Positions 34,441 to 43,588 of a DNA stretch of 64,000 bases are shown piece by piece (positions within the stretch are counted from its first letter, which is position 1; each line of letters starts with the position of its first letter). The stretch comes from JAAYAE01 sp963678395. Its GTDB lineage: Bacteria; Bacillota; Negativicutes; Acidaminococcales; Acidaminococcaceae. The notes beneath the pieces were generated by a model. That model was not told where the DNA came from, made no database searches, and saw only the letters and a program-made list of their open reading frames with translations. Where the stretch lies: contig OY782827.1 of the NCBI GenBank assembly GCA_963678395.1, positions 1,984,001 through 2,048,000 of the forward strand, written 5' to 3'. Position numbers and translations under genes: made by a program.

Positions 34441-35022
34441 TTATTTTTGTTTATTAGCCGAAGCGATAATTGCTTCAGCCAGCTCTTTAATTGTAATACG
34501 CTGATTCATGCTGTACTGTTGCATTTTCCGATACGCTTCTGCCTCAGTAAAACCATGGGCATCCATAAGAATTCCTTTGGCCCTATCCAAAAGTTTTCTA
34601 GTGGCAAGACTGGATTTCAAACTTTCTAATTCTAATCCTAATGCCCTAATTTCTTTAAAACGTGTATATGCTATTTCCATAGCTGGGAACAATTGCTCTT
34701 CTCGTACCGGTTTAACCAAATACGCCAAAACACCTGCATCATTTGCCTTACTAACAATGTCACTTTGGCTATAGGCTGTCAATAACAATACTGGTGCCAA
34801 TTGTTCATCAACTATAACCTTGGAAGCATTAATGCCATCAGAGCCAGGCATTTTTACATCCATTATAACAAAATCAGGTTTTAGTTCTCTGACAAATTTA
34901 ATGGCATCGTCACCATTTTTAGCTTCTGCTACCACGGTATGTCCAGCTTCGGTCAGCATCTCTCTTACGTCAAGTCTAATTAAAGCCTCATCATCTGCAA
35001 TCAATACTCTTAACTTTTCCAT
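34441..35022 (-). CDS. pdtaR: ANTAR-domain response regulator (PdtaR-like)
   Basis: This 193-residue protein has a receiver domain (LIADDEALIRLDV, phosphoacceptor Asp in DFVIMDVKMPG, Lys in LVKPV) and a C-terminal ANTAR RNA-binding domain (LLDRAKGILMDAHGFTEAEAYRKMQQYSMNQRITIKELAEAI). ANTAR proteins prevent termination by binding paired hairpins in target mRNAs. ATG at 35022 begins MEKLRVLIADD; the G14 tract just upstream serves as its only SD-like element. The start lies inside the kinase gene (13-base overlap). Confidence 0.92.
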   Translation of the reverse strand: MEKLRVLIADDEALIRLDVREMLTEAGHTVVAEAKNGDDAIKFVRELKPDFVIMDVKMPGSDGINASKVIVDEQLAPVLLLTAYSQSDIVSKANDAGVLAYLVKPVREEQLFPAMEIAYTRFKEIRALGLELESLKSSLATRKLLDRAKGILMDAHGFTEAEAYRKMQQYSMNQRITIKELAEAIIASANKQK

Positions 35023-36440
35023 GCCCCCCCCCCCCCCATTTTCATTGGCACTGTTACCCGGGCGCATGTTCCTTGTTCCCTAGGCAAAATTTCAAATCTA
35101 CCACCTAAATCTGTTTCTACCATCGTTTGTATTATTTTAAGGCCTAAACTATTAGTTTGTCCCAGTTTGAAATTTGGTGGCAGTCCTATACCATCATCTT
35201 TTATTTCCAATACATAACCATCTTCATGCACTTTAAAAGACACATCTAACTTACCTTTTTCCCTATTTGCAAAGCCATGTTCAATAGCATTTTGCAAAAG
35301 TTCATTCAGTGTTAACGCAATGCTATTAGCCTGCTCCGAAGGAAGAAAGGCCGTATCTACATTGAAGGTTGTCTCCAGTTTAAGATCAGGCGCAACCATA
35401 CTTGCTAAAATAGCCTGATATATTTCTTTGGCTACTACACTAACATTTATTGCCCCTTTATCTTGCTGTGATAGTGATTCATGTACTAAAGCAATACTAT
35501 TTACCCTGTTAATAGCGTCACGCAAAATATCTTTGGCTTCTTCAGATGCAGTTCTTCGAGCCCGTAGGCGCAAAAGCGAAGCGATGGTTTGCAAATTGTT
35601 TTTTACTCTATGATGAATTTCTTTTATAACAACCGATTGAATGTAGAGTTCTTCATCTTTTTTACGTAATTCCGTAACATCCGCTAAAACAACAATAGCC
35701 GCACCGGAATCAGCTTTGGCCGCCAGCGGTATGACCCGCATAGCTAACTTGAGCCCTTGCATAGCCATTTCCTTACCCTCAGCAATACCTGTTTTAAGGA
35801 CCATGCCAACCAAGGGCCAATTAATCTGAATGCTATTAGTTCTACGACCTAACAAATCGGTAACGCCTAATACTAAGAAAATGTGGTGAGCTGTGTTGTT
35901 AGCTGCTGTAATAATCAAATCTTTATCCACAATCATAACGCCATCACTAGAAGTTAAGCGGCTATAATTTTCATCATTTTTCATTTTACCTTGATCAGCA
36001 TTTAATAAAAATTTCATCGCTGTGTCTATAAAAATGTCATTGGCATTTGCTTCATGTTCAGCACTAATTTCAAAGGCTACAACTCCAAAACAATTCCTGC
36101 GACTATCAAAAAGAGGGTAAAGCTTGGTTTTAGCAAATACTCCTAACGTCCATTCACGCTTGCCAACAACTATTATTCCACGTTGTAGGACTCTAACCAC
36201 TAAGGGCTCTTCCACTCTTCTAATACTGCGCCCAACCATTCCCGGCGAATGCTCCACAAATTTCGTCAAAGGTTGTGCTTGCGCGTAAACTAAAATGTTT
36301 TGTGGATTTGCATCCGCCACATATATTGTGACATGTGAATGGGCGATATCTGCTGCCAAATCAGCCCCTGCAACACAGCTACGCAAAATATTCAATTGTT
36401 CTTTTGTGAATAATTTATCAGTCACAATTTTTACCCTCAT
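35010..36440 (-). CDS. pdtaS: PdtaS-like sensor histidine kinase (HisKA_2 type)
   Basis: This 476-residue kinase has an N-terminal GAF-like sensor domain (PdtaS type, about 1-150), a PAS domain (SSDGVMIVDKDLIITAAN) and a HisKA_2/HATPase_c module with His in IKEIHHRVKNNLQTIASLLRLRAR, N-box LNELLQNAIEHGF and G-box IKDDGIGLP. No membrane helix is present, so it is cytosolic. The HATPase fold ends at about CARVTVPM; the next codons read through a G14 tract and stop after GGGGAWKS. It forms a two-component pair with the downstream ANTAR regulator. Confidence 0.9.
   Translation of the reverse strand: MRVKIVTDKLFTKEQLNILRSCVAGADLAADIAHSHVTIYVADANPQNILVYAQAQPLTKFVEHSPGMVGRSIRRVEEPLVVRVLQRGIIVVGKREWTLGVFAKTKLYPLFDSRRNCFGVVAFEISAEHEANANDIFIDTAMKFLLNADQGKMKNDENYSRLTSSDGVMIVDKDLIITAANNTAHHIFLVLGVTDLLGRRTNSIQINWPLVGMVLKTGIAEGKEMAMQGLKLAMRVIPLAAKADSGAAIVVLADVTELRKKDEELYIQSVVIKEIHHRVKNNLQTIASLLRLRARRTASEEAKDILRDAINRVNSIALVHESLSQQDKGAINVSVVAKEIYQAILASMVAPDLKLETTFNVDTAFLPSEQANSIALTLNELLQNAIEHGFANREKGKLDVSFKVHEDGYVLEIKDDGIGLPPNFKLGQTNSLGLKIIQTMVETDLGGRFEILPREQGTCARVTVPMKMGGGGAWKS
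35024..35037 (-). repeat. 14-G homopolymer at the kinase/regulator junction
   Basis: Fourteen consecutive G on the minus strand span the kinase C-terminus and end one base before the regulator ATG. At length 14 the kinase stops 13 bases into the regulator gene. At 15 or 12 the kinase frame would read straight into the regulator (GGC-ATG-GAA), giving a hybrid kinase. At 13 it would add about ten other residues. Such G tracts are typical slipped-strand contingency sites in other bacteria. Confidence 0.9.
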
Positions 36441-36580
36441 GTAATTTTTTTGTTAATTCTAAGCTATCCACAACCTATGCCCTGTTTTATCCACAGCTCT
36501 CGCTCATTTTATCAACAAGCAAATGTAAGGTATGACTGCATTTTTAAGTGTTATCCACATTTTTAGCCTGAATTATTTTT

Positions 36581-37603
36581 CTATCTGTTACCTATTTGCA
36601 AAGAAGGGTTCGCATTAAGTGTATAATCACTGAACTCATTGTTTTTATACATATAATACCCTCTCACAGCAATCATCACAGCATTATCTGTGCATAAAAT
36701 CGGAGTAGGATGAATAAGTTTTGCCCCTACCTCAAGCGCACCACTAGCTAAAGCATCTTGCAATGCTTTGTTTGCGGAAACTCCTCCGGCCAGAACAATG
36801 TTTTTTAACCCTGTAGCCTGCAAGACGAGCTGACTCTTTTTTACCAAAACCTCGATTATAGCTGCCTGAAAGCTAGCCGCTACATCAGCCTTGGGAACTT
36901 CTTCGCCATTTTGTTCCAATCCATGTATGTAGTTAATAACCGCGGACTTTAAGCCGCTAAAACTAAAGTCATTACTGCCAGGTAACATTGGCCTAGGAAA
37001 CTCAATAGCTTCTTTATTTCCCTGCAAAGCTAATTTTTCAATTTCAGGACCACCCGGATACTGCAGTCCCATATAACGAGCTATCTTATCGAAAGCTTCA
37101 CCTGCTGCATCGTCTCTAGTCTGTCCCAAAGATTTAAACGAATTATAGTCTTCCACAACAAGAAGGGAAGTATGTCCACCGGAAACCACTAAAGACAAAA
37201 ATGGTGGTTTTAAATCCTCTCCGGCTAGAAAATTAGCAAAAACATGTCCTTCTAAATGGTTAACGCCAACTAAAGGCTTATCATTAGCAAAAGCCAATGC
37301 CTTTGCTGCTGACACGCCAACTAAAAGTGCGCCTACTAACCCAGGTCCATAAGTAACCGCAATAGCGTCAATAGCTGCAAGTTCAACATTGGCTTGTTTT
37401 AAAGCTTCATCAATAACTGGCATAATGTGTTCAATATGTTTGCGCGAAGCAATCTCAGGAACTACGCCGCCAAATTTTCTATGTATGAGAATTTGCGTAG
37501 AAATAATATTAGACAAAACTTCTCTTCCGTTTTTAACAACTGAAGCAGCCGTTTCATCGCAACTACTTTCTATGCCTAATATATATATATCTTTCTCTGA
37601 CAT
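36581..37603 (-). CDS. tsaD: tRNA N6-threonylcarbamoyladenosine transferase TsaD
   Basis: This 340-residue enzyme transfers threonylcarbamoyl to A37 of ANN-decoding tRNAs. It has the ASKHA fold with LGIESSCDETAASVV, metal-binding HIEHIMPV and GHTSLLVVEDY, and GGVSANKALQ near the end. The frame is open to 37633, but ATG at 37603 (MSEKDIYILGIES) has AAGGGTG upstream and lies 5 bases after rimI stops. It is the last gene of the tsaE-tsaB-rimI-tsaD operon. Confidence 0.96.
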   Translation of the reverse strand: MSEKDIYILGIESSCDETAASVVKNGREVLSNIISTQILIHRKFGGVVPEIASRKHIEHIMPVIDEALKQANVELAAIDAIAVTYGPGLVGALLVGVSAAKALAFANDKPLVGVNHLEGHVFANFLAGEDLKPPFLSLVVSGGHTSLLVVEDYNSFKSLGQTRDDAAGEAFDKIARYMGLQYPGGPEIEKLALQGNKEAIEFPRPMLPGSNDFSFSGLKSAVINYIHGLEQNGEEVPKADVAASFQAAIIEVLVKKSQLVLQATGLKNIVLAGGVSANKALQDALASGALEVGAKLIHPTPILCTDNAVMIAVRGYYMYKNNEFSDYTLNANPSLQIGNR

Positions 37604-37608
37604 CAGCT

Positions 37609-38076
37609 TCACCCTTGTTCTGTTTGCAACCACATAATGACTGCATTTTCATGATCGTCTTGGTAATAATTCGGCCTAATACCGCTTTCCACAAAACCAT
37701 TTTTTTCGTAAACTTTACGCGCTGGTTTATTGGATTCTCGCACTTCTAAACTCATGGCAAGAGCTCCCTCGTCCATAGCACGCTCAATCATATCAGCCAC
37801 TAACAAATCGCCTAAGCCTTGCCCTTGGAACTTACTGGCAACTGCTACTCTTACGACCTGTGCCTCTCCTGCTACCAGCCAATAACCGGCATAACCAATA
37901 ATTTGCTCGTTTAATTCCAATACTGTATAACAACTAATACTATTGTTTACTTCCGTAAACCATGTCTCCTGCGACCATTCGTCCTTGAATAAATCTTTTG
38001 TCAAAGTTATAACAAGGGGAATGTCCGCAGCGGTCATTCGTCGGATTTTGCTAGATTTTTTTGTCGTTGTTCCCAT
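37609..38076 (-). CDS. rimI: Ribosomal-protein-alanine N-acetyltransferase RimI
   Basis: This 155-residue GNAT enzyme has the acetyl-CoA motif VASKFQGQGLGDLLVADM and EVRESNKPARKVYEKNGF. RimI acetylates the N-terminus of ribosomal protein S18. Two starts are possible. ATG at 38076 keeps the first beta strand (KIRRMT) and overlaps tsaB by 43 bases. ATG at 38037 overlaps the tsaB stop as ATGA but cuts that strand. The longer form is preferred because the fold needs it. The gene lies in the t6A operon. Confidence 0.9.
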   Translation of the reverse strand: MGTTTKKSSKIRRMTAADIPLVITLTKDLFKDEWSQETWFTEVNNSISCYTVLELNEQIIGYAGYWLVAGEAQVVRVAVASKFQGQGLGDLLVADMIERAMDEGALAMSLEVRESNKPARKVYEKNGFVESGIRPNYYQDDHENAVIMWLQTEQG

Positions 38077-38741
38077 AATTCTTCTGCCTCAGATCTTCTA
38101 ATGTAGAACGGCTCTAAGCCGAAATATTTTTTATTTTCTTTCCCCAGGTGCTCTTCCATACCAAGCATGGCTACAGACAGAGCCTTGGGCATACTAACAG
38201 TTTTGGGTGCACAAGTAACTCCTATCGGTAAGCTACCAGCAATTTTAACATATTCCCCCAAAATCACTACGGGTTTCTTGTAGGCCAGTAAAATATCGCC
38301 TAGGTCACTTCCCGCCACAACTTTAACAGGTTCAACCTCATAAAGTTTCCCTTGCTTCCATTCATATAACGCTAAATAATAATTACCCTTTTGTGCGTCC
38401 AAAATAGGCGCCAAAAGCACCCCTTCCACAGGTAGGTTATAAGCTAAAGCCTTTAAGGTGTCTACACCTACCAAAGGTATTTGCAAGCTATAAGCTATAG
38501 CCTCAGCCGTTGCCAACCCTATCCGCAAGCCAGTAAAAGAACCCGGACCAATACTAACCGACATAAGTTCTATATCGCGTTTATTAATACCTGTACGGGT
38601 AAAAAGTTGTTCTAATTGGGGTACCAAACCTTCTGAATGCGTCATCCCCATATTAATTTCATAAGCCGCTAATGGTTCCCCGTCGCGGCACAGTGCTACA
38701 GCGCAAACCTTAGTAGCAGTATCAATTCCTAGAGTTAACAA
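38034..38741 (-). CDS. tsaB: tRNA threonylcarbamoyladenosine biosynthesis protein TsaB
   Basis: This 235-residue ASKHA-fold partner of TsaD shows LTLGIDTATKVCAVAL and the signature SVSIGPGSFTGLRIGLATA. TTG at 38741 starts exactly at the conserved N-terminus (MLTLGIDTA), with GAGAAGGTG upstream. The upstream ATG at 38783 would add 14 non-conserved residues read inside tsaE. The 20-base overlap with tsaE suggests coupling. Confidence 0.93.
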   Translation of the reverse strand: MLTLGIDTATKVCAVALCRDGEPLAAYEINMGMTHSEGLVPQLEQLFTRTGINKRDIELMSVSIGPGSFTGLRIGLATAEAIAYSLQIPLVGVDTLKALAYNLPVEGVLLAPILDAQKGNYYLALYEWKQGKLYEVEPVKVVAGSDLGDILLAYKKPVVILGEYVKIAGSLPIGVTCAPKTVSMPKALSVAMLGMEEHLGKENKKYFGLEPFYIRRSEAEELWEQRQKNLAKSDE

Positions 38742-39198
38742 ATGTCCACACCTTCTCACAAAGTTCTTCATAATGCCGGCCACACGGTTCTAAAAATATC
38801 CTGCGGCCTACACCTTCTGGAATTATTTTTACGTTTAAATGTTGCGTGGGCATTTCATCGGCAAAAAGCTCACCCCATTCAATAAGGGTAATACCATCAT
38901 TACCTGCGTATTCACTAAAGCCTATGTCCTCTAATTCTTCCGAATTATTTAAACGGTACAAATCGAAATGTTTTATTGCCCATGCTTTTCCTTTATAAAT
39001 GTTCATAATTGAAAAAGTTGGACTAGTAACATCACTAGGATTAACTCCCAAAACGGTAGCTATGGCTTTAGACAAATAAGTTTTACCTGCCCCTAACCCA
39101 CCTGACAGGCATAGTACGTCGCCTTCACCCAAAAAACTTCCCAGTATTTGGCCAAATTCTTTTGTTTTTTCTTCATTTTCGCAATATATATTGTTCAT
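38722..39198 (-). CDS. tsaE: tRNA threonylcarbamoyladenosine biosynthesis ATPase TsaE
   Basis: This 158-residue P-loop ATPase resets the TsaBDE complex. Walker A is GGLGAGKTYLSKAI, and SPTFSIMNIY, HFDLYRL and LIEWGE are the family motifs. It is the first gene of the t6A operon. The first residues (MNNIYCENEEKTKEFGQILG) fit the family start; no strong SD is seen upstream. Confidence 0.95.
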   Translation of the reverse strand: MNNIYCENEEKTKEFGQILGSFLGEGDVLCLSGGLGAGKTYLSKAIATVLGVNPSDVTSPTFSIMNIYKGKAWAIKHFDLYRLNNSEELEDIGFSEYAGNDGITLIEWGELFADEMPTQHLNVKIIPEGVGRRIFLEPCGRHYEELCEKVWTFVNSRN

Positions 39199-39307
39199 AA
39201 TTGAATATTATATCATAAATACTAGTGAAAAGCCCTAACTCCCTGTTGTATACAATCCTATTTCGGTGATTATTTCCTTTATTTTTAACGTTTTTTTATA
39301 TTGGAAA

Positions 39308-39336
39308 AAAGGCCTCCCTGTATAAGGGAAGCCTTT
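39308..39336 (-). terminator. Terminator after pckA
   Basis: GGCTTCCCT pairs with AGGGAGGCC around a short loop, followed on the minus strand by TTTTTTCC. Confidence 0.85.
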
Positions 39337-39345
39337 GGTCTAAAT

Positions 39346-40923
39346 TTATTCTGTAATACGTGGTCCAGCGTTTAAAATATCTTCGGTTACAACACCTTGA
39401 AATTTTTTAATATTATCAGCAAATAAAAGTGCCAATTTATGAGCATAGGTGTGGTAGGCTTTTTTATCAAACCAAGTATCAATAGGATTTAAAATATTAT
39501 CCGGTACATTAGGACAAGAATTCGGAATATCTAACCCAAATACAGGAGTCTTGTTCCAACCGTCTTTACCCAATTCGCCATTTAAAGCCGCCGTTATCAT
39601 AGCTCTTGTATATTCCAGTTTCATGCGGCGCCCAACGCTATAAGGGCCTCCACTCCAACCGGTATTCACTAAATAAACATTTGTTTCGTGCCTAACAATA
39701 CGTTGGCCTAATAGTTTAGCATAAGTAAGTGGAGGCAACGGTAAAAAAGGTTCTACAAATGCCGTAGAAAAAGTAGCCTGTGGTTCAGTAATTCCGCACT
39801 CCGTCCCTGCAACTTTGCTAGTATACCCAGCCAAGAAATGATACATGGCTTGATTTTTGGTTAATTTTGCAATAGGAGGCAACACGCCAAAAGCATCTGC
39901 CGTCAAAAACACTATATTGCGAGGATGAGTTGCACAACTAAGAATCTTTGCGTTAGGAATATATTCCAAAGGATAAGCTACTCTGCTGTTTTCTGTGATT
40001 TCAGTATTAAAAAAATCAGGCATACCTGTTTTTTCATCCACTCACACATTTTCCACCACAGAACCAAATTTAATAGCATTATAAATTTCAGGTTCCCCTG
40101 CCTCAGTTAAATTAACACATTTTGCATAGCAACCGCCTTCAATTTCAATGTTAAATACCCCTCGGTCACTCGAACCATGCTCGTCATCACCGATAAGCGC
40201 ACGTTCAGGATCTGCTGACAGTGTCGTTTTACCAGTACCGGAAAGGCCAAAGAACAGTGCCACGTCACCACGTTTGCCAACGTTAGCAGAACAATGCATA
40301 GTTAGTATGTCGCGTTTAGGCAACAAATAATTCATTACAGAAAAAATAGATTTTTTTATTTCACCGGCATAACTTCCGCCACCAATGATAACCATTTTTT
40401 CGTCAAAATTCAAAATTATAAAAGTATCAGAAAACGTCCCATCTACCTCAGGATCAGCCAGCACGCTAGGTAGACAAATAACGGTAAAATCTTCGTTATC
40501 TTCTGTAGGTTCCTCTTTATTAATAAAAAGCTGCTTGACAAATAGTTGTTGCCACGCAAATTCATTAATAAACTTCACTCGCAAGCTATATTTTTCGTCA
40601 GCACCTGCGTATAAATTAATTACATATACCCTATGTGTTTTGACAAAGTCGCGCATTTTTGCGTAAAGTCGGGCAAAAGTATCTGGACTGCAAGGCTTAT
40701 TGTTACTCCAACATACAGTATCATGTGTTAGAGGCGTATCAACAATAAATTTATCGTTAGGTGATCTTCCTGTATGTTTGCCCGTAATAACCCGCAAAGC
40801 CCCATTTTGAGAAAATGTTCCTTCACCATTACGAACAGCCTCTTCAATCAACTCTCTGATACTTAAATCCTTTACAACCATCTTTGCATTTTCCAAGAAA
40901 GCCACGCTGCTTACTTCTGCCAT
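39346..40923 (-). pseudogene. pckA: Phosphoenolpyruvate carboxykinase (ATP) with in-frame TGA
   Basis: The two halves of ATP-dependent PEPCK lie in the same frame, 525 codons in all, interrupted only by TGA at 40042-40044 (codon 294), between SVVENV and VDEKTGMPDF. Upstream of it are the kinase motifs GLSGTGKTTLSADPER and IGDDEHG. Downstream are AYPLEYIPNAK, FLAGYTSKVAGTE and GWSGGPYSVGRRM. The enzyme interconverts oxaloacetate and PEP with CO2. ATG at 40923 has GGAG upstream. A single substitution (from CGA or TGG, for instance) would explain the stop. No other damage is seen, so it is recent, a sequencing error, or read through. Confidence 0.85.
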
Positions 40924-41018
40924 ATCCAGCACTCCGATCAATATATTATATTTTCTCTGCAACTAAATTCCGCTCATCTGCTCTATAAAAACACCATAAA
41001 AAGTTATCCGCCTAACAT

Positions 41019-41047
41019 AGTATAATACCCCAATTAGTTAAAATCAA
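41019..41047 (-). promoter_or_regulatory. Candidate pckA promoter
   Basis: Minus-strand -35 TTGATT (41042-41047) and -10 TATACT (41019-41024) are 17 bp apart, about 95 bases before the pckA start. Confidence 0.6.
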
Positions 41048-41117
41048 CATACTAGGCCAAGCAGCATATTCTTAATCACGTAACATGTATTTATAAAAAT
41101 TAGCGAAAAATAAAAAC

Positions 41118-41146
41118 AGCACCTTCTTAAACCCCGAGAAGGCACT
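41118..41146 (-). terminator. Terminator hairpin between ISLre2 copy 2 and pckA
   Basis: AGTGCCTTCT pairs over ten positions (with G-U) with AGAAGGTGCT around CGGGGTTTA. T-rich sequence follows on the minus strand. It probably once ended the ABC operon cut by ISLre2. The 322 bases from 40924 to 41245 otherwise hold only the pckA promoter. Confidence 0.7.
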
Positions 41147-41245
41147 AAATTCAAATTTAGTAAAAATTGGATTCACCATAAAAACATCTTCAACCGTTAT
41201 ATTATTTCAGTTTTATGAATAATTGTCAATATGTGCCTAAAGAAC

Positions 41246-42958
41246 GTATCAGTCAAGTAAAAGTTGGCAAATCTTTCTTCGTAGGAAAAACCTTGCATTT
41301 TTAATTGTTGAATGGAATTTTCCATAAAATTTTGGGCAAACTCATCCTCCCAAGTTGTTATAAGCTAAATTAGATATGTGCTATCTCACTAAATTCTCTA
41401 TATCCAAATGCCCTTAGCAAAGATTTCCTACTGCCGGTCATCTTTGCGTCTGCAATTGCCCAATGCCCCTTGCGGATGTTTCCATCTTTCTTGCCTTTGC
41501 CTACGACCCTAGGTATTGCAGCAGCACTTAAAATATCTTTGGCAAATACAACTATTTCTCTGTCTATAAGGCTCGTATAGCGTTCAAGAGCCGTATAAAA
41601 GGTCTTGTTTTCTAATCTCGTAAGTATTTTTGCCATGTAGCCTGCACCTGGGATGCCCCAGCTGCCTTTATGGTGCTTCATCCTTAAAGTAATTACCGAG
41701 CAGTTCTGGCTTTCCTGCGTACCCATAGATCCGTATAAAAGTCCTTCCGGCGGCTTAGGCAGCTTTTCCTTCATATCAAAATAAGCTTTTATTCCTGCCT
41801 CGTTGTTGCTCAAATAGCTGTACAACGCTCTTGCTTTTTCTTCTCTTTTGTCTTCCTTCTCATTACTGGCAACACTGTTTGCATAGGCGTCTATTTTCGC
41901 CAGCAACTCTTCCGTTTTACCGTCCATATACAATGCTTTTAGCTCTTTACGCATAGCCGTATCGGCTATTGCGTAAATTATCTTCTTGAACACATGAAAC
42001 CTGTCTAATTGGTAAATAGTATACGGATCATAAGGATGCTTAACCCAGGCTGCTCCATCCCCATTAATGAACCTGTACTTTACTTCATCCGTATTGTACT
42101 TTGTTTGAATCATGGCTTCCCTTATGCGGTGGAACTCTTTTGCCTCTTCAAAACCTGCGGTCATAACTTTTCCCACGACTTCATTTCTGCCGTCTTTTCC
42201 CTTACGTATACCCTCATAGGCCGTGCTGACCTTTATCTCTTTGCCCGAGGCCTCTTTTGGGCGGTAGGGCTTTTGCAGGTGCAGGAATATACCATCAGCT
42301 TCTTCGAACAATACCGGTGCTTCTTTACCCGTCTGCGGCTTATCTTCTTCTAATCTTTTGGCCATGTCTGTTTCTTCTGCTTCCAGTTTTTTTACCAAAT
42401 TCCTGCACCGTATTCCAAATTCCTTGGCTGCTTATATTTATTTGGCTGGTAAGATTAACGGCAGATTCTGCTTTCCTGAAGCTTACCTCTGTGGCTGCTT
42501 TAACCATTGCTTCTACAGAGTTATATGACATCTTGCCGATGACCTCCATGCCCATGGCATCATCTAGAAGGTACATGAATTCCTTCTTGCCTTCTTCGTT
42601 AATGTGCTCATAGACCGTGCGCTTATAGGCGACATCTCCGAACACGCAGCGTATGTGGTTGGCCTTAAAACCTTTGTGCCTATACGCCTTGCGATCTCTT
42701 TCGACCATGAGCTTCCTATCGTAGCCTTCCAACAAGTCCTTCACCATTTCGACGGCAGCACTGCACACATAGCTGAAAATTATTTTCTCAATATCCTTGA
42801 ATGTCGGCAAGCTTTCATTTACAATATCCATAGTAGGAACTCCTTTACATGTTTTGTCTAGCAACTAACATATTAAAGAATTTTTCCTACTATGGGAAGT
42901 GGATTTTACATCCACTTCCTTATTTTGTTTCTTTTGCCAACTAATATTTTACTCTAAC
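41246..42958 (-). mobile_element. ISLre2-family element, copy 2
   Basis: This 1713-bp element has the same ends as copy 1. It ends inside the ABC ATPase gene at 42958, where its terminal bases supply the stop codon. No target duplication is seen, and the rest of the ATPase gene is not on the other side, so the insertion was followed by a deletion or rearrangement. Confidence 0.9.
41370..42831 (-). pseudogene. ISLre2-family (UPF0236) transposase, frameshifted
   Basis: An N-terminal part (from ATG at 42831, MDIVNESLPTF, SD AAAGGAG) and a C-terminal part (to 41370) lie in different frames. A T7 run at about 42388-42394 (six T in copy 1) causes the shift. Otherwise the protein is full length with the UPF0236 motifs YKRTVYEHI, RFINGDGAAWVK and ESQNCSVITLRMKHHKGSW. 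Slippage on the run could restore it. Confidence 0.9.
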
Positions 42959-43574
42959 TAGCCATGGCCTCACCTTGATCATGAGTAACATAAATAACTG
43001 TAATGCCTAATTTTTTTTGCAAAGCCAAAATTTCAAAGCGCATGCTTTCACGCAATTTGGCATCCAAATTAGATAAAGGTTCATCTAGCAGCAGAAGACT
43101 AGGTTCAGCAACTAATGCTCTTGCCAATGCTACACGTTGTTGCTGCCCACCGGACAATTGGTGTGGATAACGCTCGGCATATTCCCCCAAATGTACCATT
43201 TCCAAAACTTCTAACACCCGTTTTCTGCGTTCTTCTTTTGGCACCTTTTTTATCTTTAATGGATATCCTACATTTTCCAATACAGTCATATGTGGCCACA
43301 CAGCATAGGATTGAAACACCATACCTATATCGCGTTTTTCCGGTGGTACAAAATGCTTGTTATGTGATGAGGATACACATTTCTCACCAATATATATTTC
43401 TCCCTCTGTAGCTGTTTCAAATCCGGCAACCATACGCAAAGTTGTTGTCTTGCCACAACCGGAAGGTCCTAACATGGTAAAAAATTCGCCATCGGCAACA
43501 GTAACATTAAAATCGCCAACTGCCGTTACTTTACCAAATCTTTTGAATACATGTTCAATTCTTACTTGTGCCAT
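42954..43574 (-). CDS. ABC transporter ATPase, truncated by ISLre2
   Basis: The first 206 residues of an FbpC/PotA-like import ATPase are present: Walker A GPSGCGKTT, Q-loop VFQSYAVWP, signature LSGGQQQR, Walker B LLLLDEPLSNLD and H-loop VTHDQGEAM. The frame then stops at the ISLre2 end (MAS-stop). About 130-150 C-terminal residues, including the TOBE regulatory domain, are lost. All catalytic motifs are kept, so some activity is conceivable. It ends the SBP-SBP-permease-ATPase operon. Confidence 0.9.
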   Translation of the reverse strand: MAQVRIEHVFKRFGKVTAVGDFNVTVADGEFFTMLGPSGCGKTTTLRMVAGFETATEGEIYIGEKCVSSSHNKHFVPPEKRDIGMVFQSYAVWPHMTVLENVGYPLKIKKVPKEERRKRVLEVLEMVHLGEYAERYPHQLSGGQQQRVALARALVAEPSLLLLDEPLSNLDAKLRESMRFEILALQKKLGITVIYVTHDQGEAMAS

Positions 43575-43588
43575 TTTTACACTCCTTA

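Noticed and set aside
35024..35037. G14 tract as an assembly gap filler
   Set aside because: It lies exactly between two conserved coding ends with plausible frames on both sides; a gap would not preserve the junction so neatly, though read support is needed.
40042..40044. Selenocysteine codon in pckA
   Set aside because: PEPCK has no selenoprotein members, and no convincing SECIS hairpin follows the TGA. TGA also ends tsaB and tsaE normally, so a recoded genetic code is unlikely.
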